Assembly: GCF_026153295.1 (NCBI RefSeq)
Contig: NZ_CP110615.1
Span: forward strand, 2,232,001 to 2,296,000
Length of the DNA: 64,000 nt
Direction: 5' to 3'
Origin: Rhodococcus antarcticus
GTDB taxonomy: Bacteria > Actinomycetota > Actinomycetes > Mycobacteriales > Mycobacteriaceae
Part shown: piece by piece, positions 31,704 to 39,531 of the stretch
How positions within the stretch are numbered: position 1 is the stretch's first letter
Layout: the number at the start of each line of letters is the position of its first letter
Position numbers and translations under genes: made by a program
Notes under the pieces: model-generated
Seen by the model: the letters and a program-made list of their open reading frames with translations, nothing else
Told to the model about the DNA's origin: nothing
The model's database searches: none

Positions 31704-33008
31704 GTGGAGCTGTCCGACATCACGGTGGAGGTCCGAGACAAGGCGCTCCGGCGCCACGGGCTCGTCCGCCCCGAGGAGCTGATCCTGAAGCTCACGGGCT
31801 CCCACAACAACATCGGCACCTGGGAGCTTCAGCTCTCCAGCGAGCACCCGCTCACGCCGATCCTGCGGACCCCGGGCAGTGGCATCGTCGTCACTGCCCT
31901 GGGGGACGTCCTCATGTCCGGCCCGACCACCACGCCCAAGTTCACCGCCTCGTCCTCGGACCCCGAGGGCACGGTGAGCTTCTCGGGCGTGAGCGACTCG
32001 ATCATCCTGGCCGACTACCTGTCCTGGCCCGAGCCGAGCAACGTCGACCCGACCGCGCAGACCCTCGCCCACGACGTCCGCGAGGGCGCGGCCGAGACCC
32101 TCATGCACGCCTACGTCAACGCGAACTGCGGGCCTGGAGCTCCGCCCGCGCGCCGCAAGGCCCAGCTCGTCATGGGCACCGATGGGCAGCGCGGGCCGAC
32201 CATCAAGAAGTCCCCGCGCTTCCCTGTGCTGGGCAACCTGCTCAACGAGATCGCCACGCTCGGCGAGCTGGGCTTCCAGATCGTCCAGCGCGGCGAGCAG
32301 CTCGTCTTCGAGACCTTCGGGCTGCGCGACCAGGCCCTCGACGTCCGCCTGGACGTCCGCGCCGGCACGCTCGCCTCGCAGATGGTGGCCCTCACGGCTC
32401 CCGGTGCGACCCAGGTGATCGTGGCCGGCCAGGGCGACCTCGTCGACCGGCAGTTCTACGCAGCCACCACGCCCGAGGCCACCGAGGCTGAGGTCGCGTG
32501 GGGCCGGCGCATCGAGCGCTTCCTGGACCAGCGCCAGACCGACGACCCGACCGAGCACAAGCAGGCAGCCGACGAGCTGCTCTCCAAGGAGGGCTTCACG
32601 GGCGTCTCCGTCCAGGTGGTCCCCACCGACGACGCCACCATGCGCTACGGCATCGACTGGGCCATGGGAGACATCGCCTCGGTGGTCGTGGACGGTGGCG
32701 AGGAGCAAGCGGTCGTCACGGGCTTCGTGCTCGCCGTCGACTCGGCCGGCGTCCGCCTGGGCGCCGTGCTCGGAGACTCCTCCGAGTTCACCCGCGAGTC
32801 CGCGCTCACCGCCCGCCTCTCCGACGTGGAGAAGCGCACGAGCGCCCTGGAGCGCAACGCCGAGAACACCACCGGCGTCCCAGCCGTCGTCACGGCTGCC
32901 ATCACCAACGCGGCGGCCACGGCTGCGGCTTCCACCACCGACGCACGAGCTGAAGCTGCTGCGGCAGTAGACGACCTCGCCGTCCTGACCTTCATGGGGG
33001 TGTACTAG
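31704..33008 (+). CDS. Tail-associated baseplate protein (ReqiPepy6 gp37-like family)
   Basis: The 434-aa protein resembles the gp27/Tal-like family described as gp37 of Rhodococcus phage ReqiPepy6. Supporting stretches are LKLTGSHNNIGTWELQLSSE, GPTTTPKFTASSSDPEGTVS, NLLNEIATLGELGFQIVQRG and GQGDLVDRQFYAATTPEATE. The C-terminal end is a coiled coil (DVEKRTSALERN) and an Ala/Thr tail that may link to fibres. The GTG start is 2 nt after the Dit stop. Confidence 0.85.
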   Translation: MELSDITVEVRDKALRRHGLVRPEELILKLTGSHNNIGTWELQLSSEHPLTPILRTPGSGIVVTALGDVLMSGPTTTPKFTASSSDPEGTVSFSGVSDSIILADYLSWPEPSNVDPTAQTLAHDVREGAAETLMHAYVNANCGPGAPPARRKAQLVMGTDGQRGPTIKKSPRFPVLGNLLNEIATLGELGFQIVQRGEQLVFETFGLRDQALDVRLDVRAGTLASQMVALTAPGATQVIVAGQGDLVDRQFYAATTPEATEAEVAWGRRIERFLDQRQTDDPTEHKQAADELLSKEGFTGVSVQVVPTDDATMRYGIDWAMGDIASVVVDGGEEQAVVTGFVLAVDSAGVRLGAVLGDSSEFTRESALTARLSDVEKRTSALERNAENTTGVPAVVTAAITNAAATAAASTTDARAEAAAAVDDLAVLTFMGVY

Positions 33009-33317
33009 ATGCCCAGCTCTCCCACCGCCTTCGTCCGCGAGAACCTCGTGGTGAACGCGACCAAGTCACGCACCGTGCCCTCGGGCGCCAAGTGGATCAT
33101 CACCAACGTCGTGCTCAGCGCCACCGGGACCACGGCCGCAACCGTCACCGTGCTCATCGACGGGGTCGCGCTCATCCCGGGGGTCAGCATCCCGGCCCTG
33201 GGCATGTTCACCCTCGACTGCACCCAGGTGGTCTACGCCCAGTCGTCGGTCGAGGTCCGCAACGGCGCCAACGGCGCGGTCAGCGCCCACGTCAGTGGAG
33301 TGGAGGTGACCCCCTAA
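33009..33317 (+). CDS. Small minor tail protein
   Basis: The 102-aa protein is almost entirely beta-strand/turn residues (SGAKWIITNVVLSATGTTAA, SIPALGMFTLDCTQVVYAQS), a jelly-roll-like virion decoration or tip protein. It lies between baseplate and receptor-binding-type genes. No family is named. Confidence 0.7.
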   Translation: MPSSPTAFVRENLVVNATKSRTVPSGAKWIITNVVLSATGTTAATVTVLIDGVALIPGVSIPALGMFTLDCTQVVYAQSSVEVRNGANGAVSAHVSGVEVTP

Positions 33318-33658
33318 TGGGCGTCTCCTTCGCGGGCGGCTCCGACATCGGGTGGCAGATCCCGACCCTGCTCAACGGCTGGGTGCCCTACGGCTTCGGC
33401 TACGTCGGGCCGCGCTTCCGCAAGCTCTCGAACGGCCAGGTGGAGCTCCAGGGCCTCGCCCGAGGTACCACGATCAACACCACGCTGTTCGTACTCCCGG
33501 TCGGCTACCGCCCGAGCGACAGGCTGCTCATCCCAGCCCTGTGCGACCCCAACAACGCAGCTCGCATCGACATCCTGAACAACGGCGAAGTCTCCATGCA
33601 AGGTGGCGCCGGCATCGAGTACCTCACCATCGCCCACACCTTCTACCCCGACCAGTGA
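33317..33658 (+). CDS. Tail-tip receptor-binding-type module, copy 1
   Basis: The 113-aa protein contains GWVPYGFGYVGPRFRKLSNG, VELQGLARGTT and LPVGYRPSDRLLIPALCDP. It aligns by eye with the next gene (GW..YG.GF.., V.L.GL..GTT, LP.GY.P). This is the small beta-sandwich seen at the C-termini of actinophage tail fibres. The ATG overlaps the upstream TAA. Confidence 0.7.
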   Translation: MGVSFAGGSDIGWQIPTLLNGWVPYGFGYVGPRFRKLSNGQVELQGLARGTTINTTLFVLPVGYRPSDRLLIPALCDPNNAARIDILNNGEVSMQGGAGIEYLTIAHTFYPDQ

Positions 33659-33670
33659 GGAGGCCCGAGC

Positions 33671-34048
33671 ATGGGAGCTTCGCTCTACATCCCGTCGCTG
33701 TTCCCCGCGCCTGACGCGAGCTGGATCGGCCTTACCCCGCAGAACGGCTGGTCCGCCTACGGGCAGGGCTTCCCACCGCCGCAGGCCATGCGGTCTGCCG
33801 GCGTCGTGCACCTTCGCGGCCTGCTAGCCGGCACCACCGCAGGCGCCAGCACCGAGGTCGTCATGTTCACCCTGCCGCCGGGCTACTGGCCCGACATCGC
33901 AGACAACACGCAGATCCACCTAGCGGCGAACTCGAACAACCAGCACGGCTCGATCGGCGTCTACGGAAACGGGACGGTCCACTTCAAGGTCGGTAGCCCC
34001 CTGTGGTTCTCCCTCGACGGGGTCAGCTTCGGAGCTGGCCGATGGTGA
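33671..34048 (+). CDS. Tail-tip receptor-binding-type module, copy 2
   Basis: The 125-aa paralogue of the preceding gene has GWSAYGQGFPPPQAMRSAGV, VHLRGLLAGTT, LPPGYWPDIADNTQIHLAAN and IGVYGNGTVHF. Tandem duplication of a tip module suggests diversification of host binding. SD GAGGAGG lies before the ATG. Confidence 0.7.
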   Translation: MGASLYIPSLFPAPDASWIGLTPQNGWSAYGQGFPPPQAMRSAGVVHLRGLLAGTTAGASTEVVMFTLPPGYWPDIADNTQIHLAANSNNQHGSIGVYGNGTVHFKVGSPLWFSLDGVSFGAGRW

Positions 34049-34260
34049 CGCCGCTCAGGCCGACCGGCTGGGAGCTGACCGATGACGGCATGATCGTCGG
34101 CAACTTCCAGGAAGCCTGCCCGGACGACCACGAGAACCCCGCCGCCTTCGTGCCCGAGCGCACCTTCCGTGTCGTGCTGAAGGCCGTCTCTGCCAAGGCG
34201 AGTCGCATCAGGGGCAAGCCGGTGGTCCTCATCCCCCCTACGCCCTCAGCGCCCCTGTAG
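34042..34260 (+). CDS. Small hypothetical protein in tail-tip region
   Basis: The 72-aa protein starts at ATG 34042, seven bases after GGAG, and overlaps the upstream stop. It begins MVTPLRPTGWELTDDGMIVG and has a basic C-terminal half ending in proline. No family is recognised; it is probably a virion or assembly factor by position. Confidence 0.6.
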   Translation: MVTPLRPTGWELTDDGMIVGNFQEACPDDHENPAAFVPERTFRVVLKAVSAKASRIRGKPVVLIPPTPSAPL

Positions 34261-34279
34261 CGCCCGCTCCCCCTCTCTC

Positions 34280-34312
34280 GAGCCCCTCGTGCCCCAGCGG
34301 TGCGGGGGGCTC
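34280..34312 (+). terminator. Hairpin before the tail fibre gene
   Basis: GAGCCCC (34280-34286) pairs with GGGGCTC (34306-34312), with additional inner pairing. It lies 24 nt before the fibre start. Confidence 0.5.
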
Positions 34313-34335
34313 CTCCATGCCCACAGGAAGGCCAC

Positions 34336-35772
34336 ATGGCACCCACCAGCTTCCCCTTCGACAACCAGGACGTGACCGAGGCGCAGTACGCCGCGCTGTT
34401 CAGCGAGTTCCAGGACAGCGGCGTCGCCGACAGCTCGGACAGCTCCTCGCTGAAGGTCGGCGCCGACAGCTCCGGCATGAAGGTCACCGCCCAGGCCGGC
34501 TTCGCCGTGCTCCGCGGCTTCGGCTACAACAACGACGCCGTCCAGACCCTGACCATCGCCGCTGCCGGGTCCGCCTCGCGCACCGACCGCGTCATCCTCC
34601 GACTCAACCCCGCCATCAACACGATCGAACTCGCGGTGCTGAAGGGCTCCTCCGACCAGTCCGCCCCGGCCCTCACGCAGACGAACACGGGCATCTACGA
34701 GATCGCCCTGGCTACCGTTGCCGTCGCGGTCGGCGCCGTCACCATCTCGGACGCTGCGGTCATCGACTCCCGCACCTTCACCTCCAGCAGGGTCGGCACC
34801 TGGTCAACCCTGACCCGCCCCCTGTCTCCCCGCAAGGGCCAGCTCGGGCTCAACACCACCACGAGCCGCTGGGAGTACCACAACGGCGGGGAGTGGGCCG
34901 ACCTCGCCCCCACGGTCACCTGGACCAACATCCAGGGCAAGCCGGTGAGCTTCCCCCCCGCAGCGCACGCGCACGACTGGAACTCCATCGAGAGCAAGCC
35001 GTCGAGCTTCCTGCCCGCGTCGCACAAGCACCCCATCGCCGACGTCACCAGCCTCCAGGGCGACCTCGACGGCAAGGCCCAGGCCACCCACAACCACGAC
35101 GGGGCCTACGCCTCCAAGGCGGGCCGCTGGGGTGCCGGCTACGTCAACACCGGCACCAGCAACGAGCTGAGCCTGAGCTGGCGCGGCAGCTACCTGGAGG
35201 TGAACGTCGACTCCACCTTCTTCCGCCTGGCCGTCTTCGCCGACATCCAGTGGCTCGACAACAAGAAGGCCGAGTGGACCCACGGCCACACCTTCGCCAA
35301 CAACGCCGACTGGGCCACCAACTCCGGCACCTCCAACCGATCCAACGGCTCGGACCGGGTGCGCGGGTCCACCCCCGCCGGCTCGGGCTGGTACTCGGTG
35401 TGGGTGGACGGCAACAACGACTTCTGCCACAACACCAGCTCGCGCCGGTACAAGGAGAACATCGAGGACTTCGGCATCGAGCCCTCGGACGTGCTCGCCA
35501 TGCGCCCGGTGGTCTACGACCGCAAGCCCACGACCCGCGCGGACGGCACCATCCAGGAGGGCCAGAAGAACGAGGTCGGCCTCATCGCTGAGGAGGTCGC
35601 TGAGCACGCGAAGTGGCTGGTCCAGTACAACGAGCACGGCGAGGTCGAGTCCCTGCGCTACGACCTGCTCGGCGTCGCCCTGCTCCCCGTGGTGCAGGCC
35701 CAGGCCCGCCAGCTCACCGAGCAGCAGGCCCAGATCGACAGGCTCTACGAGCTGCTCGGCGAGGACAAGTGA
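34336..35772 (+). CDS. Tail fibre with C-terminal intramolecular chaperone (peptidase S74)
   Basis: The 478-aa protein has an N-terminal virion-attachment domain (FPFDNQDVTEAQYAALFSEF) and a middle with H-x-H triplets (HAHDW, HKH, HNHD, HGHTF) like metal-coordinating trimeric fibre shafts. The C-terminal chaperone (about 365-478) starts at NTSSRRYKENIEDFGIEPSD and contains EVGLIAEEVAEHA, ending in a coiled coil. In this family Ser and Lys of an S-D-x-R-x-K motif mediate self-cleavage. Here Ser368 and Lys373 are present but Asp is replaced by Ser369. Confidence 0.88.
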   Translation: MAPTSFPFDNQDVTEAQYAALFSEFQDSGVADSSDSSSLKVGADSSGMKVTAQAGFAVLRGFGYNNDAVQTLTIAAAGSASRTDRVILRLNPAINTIELAVLKGSSDQSAPALTQTNTGIYEIALATVAVAVGAVTISDAAVIDSRTFTSSRVGTWSTLTRPLSPRKGQLGLNTTTSRWEYHNGGEWADLAPTVTWTNIQGKPVSFPPAAHAHDWNSIESKPSSFLPASHKHPIADVTSLQGDLDGKAQATHNHDGAYASKAGRWGAGYVNTGTSNELSLSWRGSYLEVNVDSTFFRLAVFADIQWLDNKKAEWTHGHTFANNADWATNSGTSNRSNGSDRVRGSTPAGSGWYSVWVDGNNDFCHNTSSRRYKENIEDFGIEPSDVLAMRPVVYDRKPTTRADGTIQEGQKNEVGLIAEEVAEHAKWLVQYNEHGEVESLRYDLLGVALLPVVQAQARQLTEQQAQIDRLYELLGEDK

Positions 35773-36263
35773 GCCCCGCCCAGCGAGCCGTCAGGGCCGT
35801 CAAGGGCGACTGGGCACCCGGCGGCAAGGGCTGGATCATCCCGCTCATCATCCAGCTCGCCATCGTCGAGGTCGCCACCGTCCGGGGCTTCGACTACGCC
35901 CTGGGCTCGTCCGACGCCGTCCAGCGGCTCGGCCGCGTCGAACGGTCCATGGACCTGGAGCTCTGGGGCCTGGCCTTCCTGGCGGCCGTGGTGCTCATCG
36001 TCTTCGGCATGGTCGGGCGCTTCTACGACCCGCAGATCGCCGGCCACCTGGTCCTCGCCGGCCTCTACGGCGGGATCGGCTGGGGCCTCATGTTCGACCT
36101 CCAGGGCAACTTCCTGCTCGACGGCATCCGCACCGGCAACGGCCTGCTCGTGGCCGGCGTCATCTTCCACGGCGCCTACGCCTTCGGCACGGCCTCCCAG
36201 AAGCGGAGGAAGAAGCTCGCGGCTGAGAAGGCCCGTCTGGGGGTGGGGTTGTGGATGACCTGA
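35769..36263 (+). CDS. Four-helix membrane protein of lysis region
   Basis: The 164-aa protein has four predicted TM helices (around WIIPLIIQLAIVEV, LWGLAFLAAVVLIVFGM, HLVLAGLYGGIGWGLMF, LLVAGVIFHGAYAF) and a basic tail. The GTG overlaps the fibre stop. It precedes the endolysin and may be a holin or membrane accessory, but its topology is not that of a classical two-TM holin. Confidence 0.7.
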   Translation: MSPAQRAVRAVKGDWAPGGKGWIIPLIIQLAIVEVATVRGFDYALGSSDAVQRLGRVERSMDLELWGLAFLAAVVLIVFGMVGRFYDPQIAGHLVLAGLYGGIGWGLMFDLQGNFLLDGIRTGNGLLVAGVIFHGAYAFGTASQKRRKKLAAEKARLGVGLWMT

Positions 36264-36667
36264 GCTTCCTCGGGGAGGCCGTCAAGAACCCGGTCGTCGT
36301 CGTCGTCGTCATCGTCGTCGTCCTCTCCAGCTTCATCTCCGAGCGCGCCGCGAAGATCGCTGGCCCTGTCGGTGCCCTCGGGCGCTGGTGGGGCGAGCGG
36401 CAGCTCCGGCGGATGGAACGAGAGCAGGCCATCGAGGAGGCGCGCCGCAGGGGCGAGAGCGCCCAGGTAGCCCACCTCACCGCTGAGGTCCGCGGGCTCA
36501 CCGCGGAGGTACGACGCCTCGCTGACGTGGTCGACACCCGGGAGTCCCTGCTCGTCGAGTGGGACCTCTGGGCCTTCGACGCGGCCCGCATCGCAGCGGC
36601 CAACGGGGTGGCTCTGCCTCCCCCGCCGCGAGGCCGTCGACTCCTACCCATCCCCCCATCGCCCTAG
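36251..36667 (+). CDS. Single-TM coiled-coil protein (holin/spanin-like candidate)
   Basis: The 138-aa protein has an N-terminal helix made of a nearly pure valine run (NPVVVVVVIVVVLSSFI), encoded by a GTC trinucleotide repeat at about 36293-36324. A long coiled coil (about 50-95, EREQAIEEARRRGESAQVAH) and a Pro/Arg tail follow. One TM plus coiled coil before an endolysin resembles holin-associated phage proteins. The trinucleotide repeat could vary in length by slippage. Confidence 0.7.
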   Translation: MDDLSFLGEAVKNPVVVVVVIVVVLSSFISERAAKIAGPVGALGRWWGERQLRRMEREQAIEEARRRGESAQVAHLTAEVRGLTAEVRRLADVVDTRESLLVEWDLWAFDAARIAAANGVALPPPPRGRRLLPIPPSP

Positions 36668-36690
36668 CTCCACCACCCCACCCCACCCCC

Positions 36691-36724
36691 AAGGCCCTGT
36701 CTCCCCACAAGGAGGCGGGGCCTT
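36691..36724 (+). terminator. Hairpin before endolysin
   Basis: AAGGCCC (36691-36697) pairs with GGGCCTT (36718-36724), with inner CTCC/GGAG pairing. It lies 21 nt before the endolysin ATG. Confidence 0.55.
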
Positions 36725-36745
36725 CTGCATGTCTGGAGAACCCAC

Positions 36746-37588
36746 ATGACCTGGCGCACTGCTTACGCCCTCGACGACTTCCGCAACGAGACCAACGCGC
36801 GCTGGCCCGGCCGGTCCAAGGCCAGCGACGGCACCATCGGCGACGCCCGCCACCAGGCCGAGAGCACGTCGGACCACAACCCCTTCGTCGTCGTCGGCGG
36901 TCGCGGGGTCGTGCGCGCTATGGACGTCACCGCCGATGGCATCGACGCCGCCTGGCTCGCCGAGCACATGCGCCAGCTCGGCGCGGCCGGCGACCCCCGC
37001 CTGCGTGACCGGGGCTACGTCATCTTCAACCGTCGCATCACCACCTCGGACTTCTCCGGGTGGAAGGCGTACTACGGCAGCAACCCGCACATCAAGCACA
37101 TCCACGTCAGCTTCGGCCGGACCGCCTTCGACAACCGTGGGGGCTGGAACATCTCCAGCGCGCCGCAGGCGTCCCACGTCGCGCACGCCTCGCTCACCAT
37201 CGCCGGCCCCGCCGTCTCGCAGGCGCTCGCCAAGGACCAGTGGAACCTCACCGACACGGGCTTCCCCACCGCCAACGATGGCGTCGACGGCCCGTCCACC
37301 CAAGCAGCCGCACGAGCCTTCCAGTCCGCCGCCGGCCTCACCGTGGACGGCATCGTCGGCCCGGCCACCCGCGCCGCGCTGCGGAAGGTCCCGCCGATCA
37401 GCCAGATGAACGCCCGGTCCGTGCAGCGCTCCCTCGCGGTGGACCACGGCTGGCGCGTCGAGGTCGACGGGGTGTGGGGTCCGCACTCGAAGTCGATCCT
37501 GCGGCAGTTCCAGGCGGAGAAGGGCCTGGTCGTGGACGGCGTCTTCGGCCCGGCGACGTGGACCGCCCTGTTCACCCGCTCCCGGTGA
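36746..37588 (+). CDS. lysA: Endolysin: VanY/M15-type peptidase plus two peptidoglycan-binding domains
   Basis: The 280-aa protein has an N-terminal zinc peptidase domain with the ligands in SDHNP, VRAMDVT and HIKHIHVSFG (about residues 42-128). Two PG_binding_1 repeats follow: DGVDGPSTQAAARAFQSAAG / VDGIVGPATRAALR and VDGVWGPHSKSILRQFQAEK / VDGVFGPATWTAL. It should cleave peptide cross-links in peptidoglycan. No signal peptide is visible, so export depends on a holin. Confidence 0.92.
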   Translation: MTWRTAYALDDFRNETNARWPGRSKASDGTIGDARHQAESTSDHNPFVVVGGRGVVRAMDVTADGIDAAWLAEHMRQLGAAGDPRLRDRGYVIFNRRITTSDFSGWKAYYGSNPHIKHIHVSFGRTAFDNRGGWNISSAPQASHVAHASLTIAGPAVSQALAKDQWNLTDTGFPTANDGVDGPSTQAAARAFQSAAGLTVDGIVGPATRAALRKVPPISQMNARSVQRSLAVDHGWRVEVDGVWGPHSKSILRQFQAEKGLVVDGVFGPATWTALFTRSR

Positions 37589-37719
37589 CCGCCCTCGCCG
37601 TCTTCGCCGCCGCCGCCTCCGGGCTGGCGGTGTTCGCGTGGGGCTACACGCGCGAGTGGCAGAACCTCGCGCCCCGGCCCCGCTCGCTCGAAGCGCAGCT
37701 CCTCGACGAGAAGTCCTGA
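37585..37719 (+). CDS. Small single-TM lysis-cassette protein
   Basis: The 44-aa protein begins MTALAVFAAAASGLAVFAWG (one TM) and continues with a charged tail RPRSLEAQLLDEKS. The GTG overlaps the endolysin stop. By position it may be a holin partner or pinholin-like protein. Confidence 0.6.
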   Translation: MTALAVFAAAASGLAVFAWGYTREWQNLAPRPRSLEAQLLDEKS

Positions 37720-37739
37720 CCCCAACCTGAAGGAGATCC

Positions 37740-38021
37740 GTGAACCTCACCTCCCGTGAGCCGCTCGCCATCCGAGCAGCCATCACCGCGGCCATCACCG
37801 GCCTCATCCACGTCCTCGTGGTGACCGGGGTGCTCGGCATCGACGCCGACTCCGAGGGCGCCATCGCTGGCGCTGTCGACGTGGTCGGCGCCCTGGTGCT
37901 CACCCTCTGGTCCCGGGCCAGCGTCACGCCCGTCGCCACACTCCCCCCGGACGTGGACGAGCCGCGCAACCCGGACGCCATCCCAGCCTCCGAGTTGATC
38001 GCCCGGTACGGCTCCGAGTAG
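37740..38021 (+). CDS. Holin
   Basis: The 93-aa protein has two TM helices (IRAAITAAITGLIHVLVVTG and EGAIAGAVDVVGALVLTLW) and a hydrophilic C-terminal tail, the usual class II holin layout. GTG 37740 follows AAGGAGA. It is the last gene of the late operon, followed by a bidirectional hairpin. Confidence 0.8.
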   Translation: MNLTSREPLAIRAAITAAITGLIHVLVVTGVLGIDADSEGAIAGAVDVVGALVLTLWSRASVTPVATLPPDVDEPRNPDAIPASELIARYGSE

Positions 38022-38040
38022 CACCCTCTGACACGAGGAA

Positions 38041-38071
38041 CGCCCCGCTGGCCCTAGTGGCTGGCGGGGCG
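38041..38071. terminator. Terminator between convergent holin and zinc-finger genes
   Basis: CGCCCCGC TGGCC-loop-GGCTG GCGGGGCG forms a 13-bp stem (38041-38071) at the end of the late operon and opposite the end of the leftward gene at 38095. Confidence 0.75.
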
Positions 38072-38094
38072 CTCTCGTGCGCTCACAGGGCCTC

Positions 38095-38331
38095 TCAGCC
38101 CTTCTTCTTCTCGATGTCCTCCAGCGTCGTCACCCGTGCCGCACTCCGGGTGTTGCGGCGCTTGGGCGTTACACCGCTGGCCCGCACCTGCTCGAACAGC
38201 ACCTCGATCGGCTCAGCGTGTTCGGTGCACAGGTCCACCGAGATCATCTTGCCCTGCTTGGTCATCCGGTACGAGGTTGCCTCCCGGTCCCTGTCCTTGC
38301 ACACGTCACACACCATCACGTTCAGCTTCAC
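38095..38331 (-). CDS. Small Cys/His zinc-binding protein, leftward
   Basis: The 78-aa protein has N-terminal MVCDVCKDR and DLCTEHAEPIEV (CxxC ... CxxH, a treble-clef-like knuckle). A basic C-terminal tail (TPKRRNTRSAARV ... KKK) follows. It is transcribed against both flanking operons and divergently from the HTH gene, so it may be lysogenically expressed or regulatory. GTG start with SD GGGAG. Confidence 0.7.
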   Translation of the reverse strand: MKLNVMVCDVCKDRDREATSYRMTKQGKMISVDLCTEHAEPIEVLFEQVRASGVTPKRRNTRSAARVTTLEDIEKKKG

Positions 38332-38374
38332 AGCACTCCCTCACAGTTGGACTGCACCTACCATAGATCACGTC

Positions 38375-38403
38375 TTGACAGACCGCGGCGGCGTTGTCAC
38401 ACT
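38375..38403 (+). promoter_or_regulatory. Rightward promoter candidate of the right arm
   Basis: A consensus TTGACA (38375-38380) is followed 17 nt later by CACACT, a poor -10. It lies in the divergent region between the zinc-finger gene and the HTH gene. The leftward gene has a possible -10 TATGGT on the minus strand at 38365-38360. Confidence 0.4.
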
Positions 38404-38452
38404 TTCACAGACCATCAGGGTGATGGAGGCAAGAGACCAAGGAGTGATTGCG

Positions 38453-38902
38453 ATGCCTGCCAGCAAGATCGTGAACGAGCAAGAGGTGGTGCGCTGGTTC
38501 GAGGAGGGGCGCACCTACCGCTGGATGGTGGAGGAGTACCGCCGCAAGTACGACATCGAGACGGTGGTGTCCATGTGGTCCAACTTCAGGCGACGTCGGG
38601 GCCTGGATGTCCGCATCATCCGCGACGTCGCGCTGATCCCCTGGGCGGTGAAGGCCGAGCACCGCTGGCTGTACCCGGTGCAGATGCTCCGCCACGAGGG
38701 CCGGCGCCGAGCCGGAGCTGAGCTGCGCGAGGCTGACGACGTCCGCCTGGACGCCTGGATCGCCAACCTGGCCAAGGAGAACCTGGTCGTGCACTACGAC
38801 CCGGACACCGAGGAGGGCTTCTTCTACATCCCCCGCGAGGCCCGGGACACCGACATCATCCGCGAACCCAAGGTGAGAACCGGGAGGGCCACATCGGAGT
38901 GA
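38453..38902 (+). CDS. Helix-turn-helix DNA-binding protein (second repressor/regulator candidate)
   Basis: The 149-aa protein has an N-terminal HTH (NEQEVVRWFEEGRTYRWMVE, YDIETVVSMWSNFRRRRGL). A conserved middle IPWAVKAEHRWLYPVQMLRH follows, and the C-terminal segment is ENLVVHYDPDTEEGFFYIPR. Proteins of this kind are widespread in actinophages at the head of the right arm and are often annotated as immunity repressors. ATG 38453 has SD AAGGAG. A strong terminator follows, so it is a separate transcription unit. Confidence 0.8.
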   Translation: MPASKIVNEQEVVRWFEEGRTYRWMVEEYRRKYDIETVVSMWSNFRRRRGLDVRIIRDVALIPWAVKAEHRWLYPVQMLRHEGRRRAGAELREADDVRLDAWIANLAKENLVVHYDPDTEEGFFYIPREARDTDIIREPKVRTGRATSE

Positions 38903-38985
38903 AGATCAACTTGCCTGCCGTGTCCACGCCGTGCTAGAGGGTTTCCGCCACATGCATCTTGCACACCCTAACGATCCGATCACGG

Positions 38986-39028
38986 AGCACCCTTACTCCA
39001 GAGTAACCACTGGATGAGGGTGCTTTTT
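38986..39028 (+). terminator. Intrinsic terminator after HTH gene
   Basis: AGCACCCT (38986-38993) pairs with AGGGTGCT (39017-39024), followed by TTTTT. Inside is a second hairpin, TTACTC-CA-GAGTAA. It is the best canonical rho-independent terminator in the prophage. The remaining 38903-39177 gap also holds half-site ATCTTGCACAC near 38957. Confidence 0.85.
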
Positions 39029-39107
39029 GTTGCCCACGGCAGGTAACGTCCACCCCAAGGCGCCCAGGGATGGGGACGCGCCGTAGACAGTCCAGGTGGT
39101 GCACCAG

Positions 39108-39136
39108 TTGCACACAAGGTAGAAGCGTGGTCTACT
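39108..39136 (+). promoter_or_regulatory. Rightward promoter of the replication operon
   Basis: TTGCAC (39108-39113) and TCTACT (39131-39136) are 17 nt apart, about 35 nt upstream of the first ORF. The -35 is part of CAGTTGCACAC, a copy of the phage operator half-site. Confidence 0.5.
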
Positions 39137-39177
39137 GGTGGCTCGGCCACACTCACACACCTGGAGGTCCACTGCCT

Positions 39178-39531
39178 ATGCTCGAAGCACGCAAGCACCC
39201 CACGCTCGGCAACCCCGATCACCCCTACCCGTACGTCCCCGGCGTCAACTTCGACGACGTGGAGCACTCCACCAGCTTGTGCATCGACGAGGCCGAGTTC
39301 GACTTCCACCTGGACGCCCACTCCTGGGCACAGCCGCTGGTCTTGACCCAGGTGCTCATGGAGGCCCACCAGCGGGGCTACGAGCTGGTCCCCGACTACG
39401 AGGACCCGGGCGAGCTGTTGGACAACGGCATGTGGCGCCGCTACCTGGTGCCCATCGAGCCGGTCAACGACATGGGCACCGCCGACCACGGTCTGGCCGG
39501 CGTCGCCGGCACCTTCGGATGCCTCCAGTGA
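39178..39531 (+). CDS. Hypothetical protein, first gene of right arm
   Basis: The 117-aa acidic protein starts MLEARKHPTLGNPDHPYPYV, with an alpha/beta middle (LTQVLMEAHQRGYELVPDYE). ATG 39178 follows SD CTGGAGG. It overlaps the nuclease gene. No family is recognised. Confidence 0.65.
   Translation: MLEARKHPTLGNPDHPYPYVPGVNFDDVEHSTSLCIDEAEFDFHLDAHSWAQPLVLTQVLMEAHQRGYELVPDYEDPGELLDNGMWRRYLVPIEPVNDMGTADHGLAGVAGTFGCLQ

Noticed and set aside
36293-36324. GTC trinucleotide run as a regulatory repeat
   Set aside because: It is in frame and encodes the valine-rich TM helix of the 138-aa protein, so a coding explanation is sufficient; possible length variation is noted in a finding.
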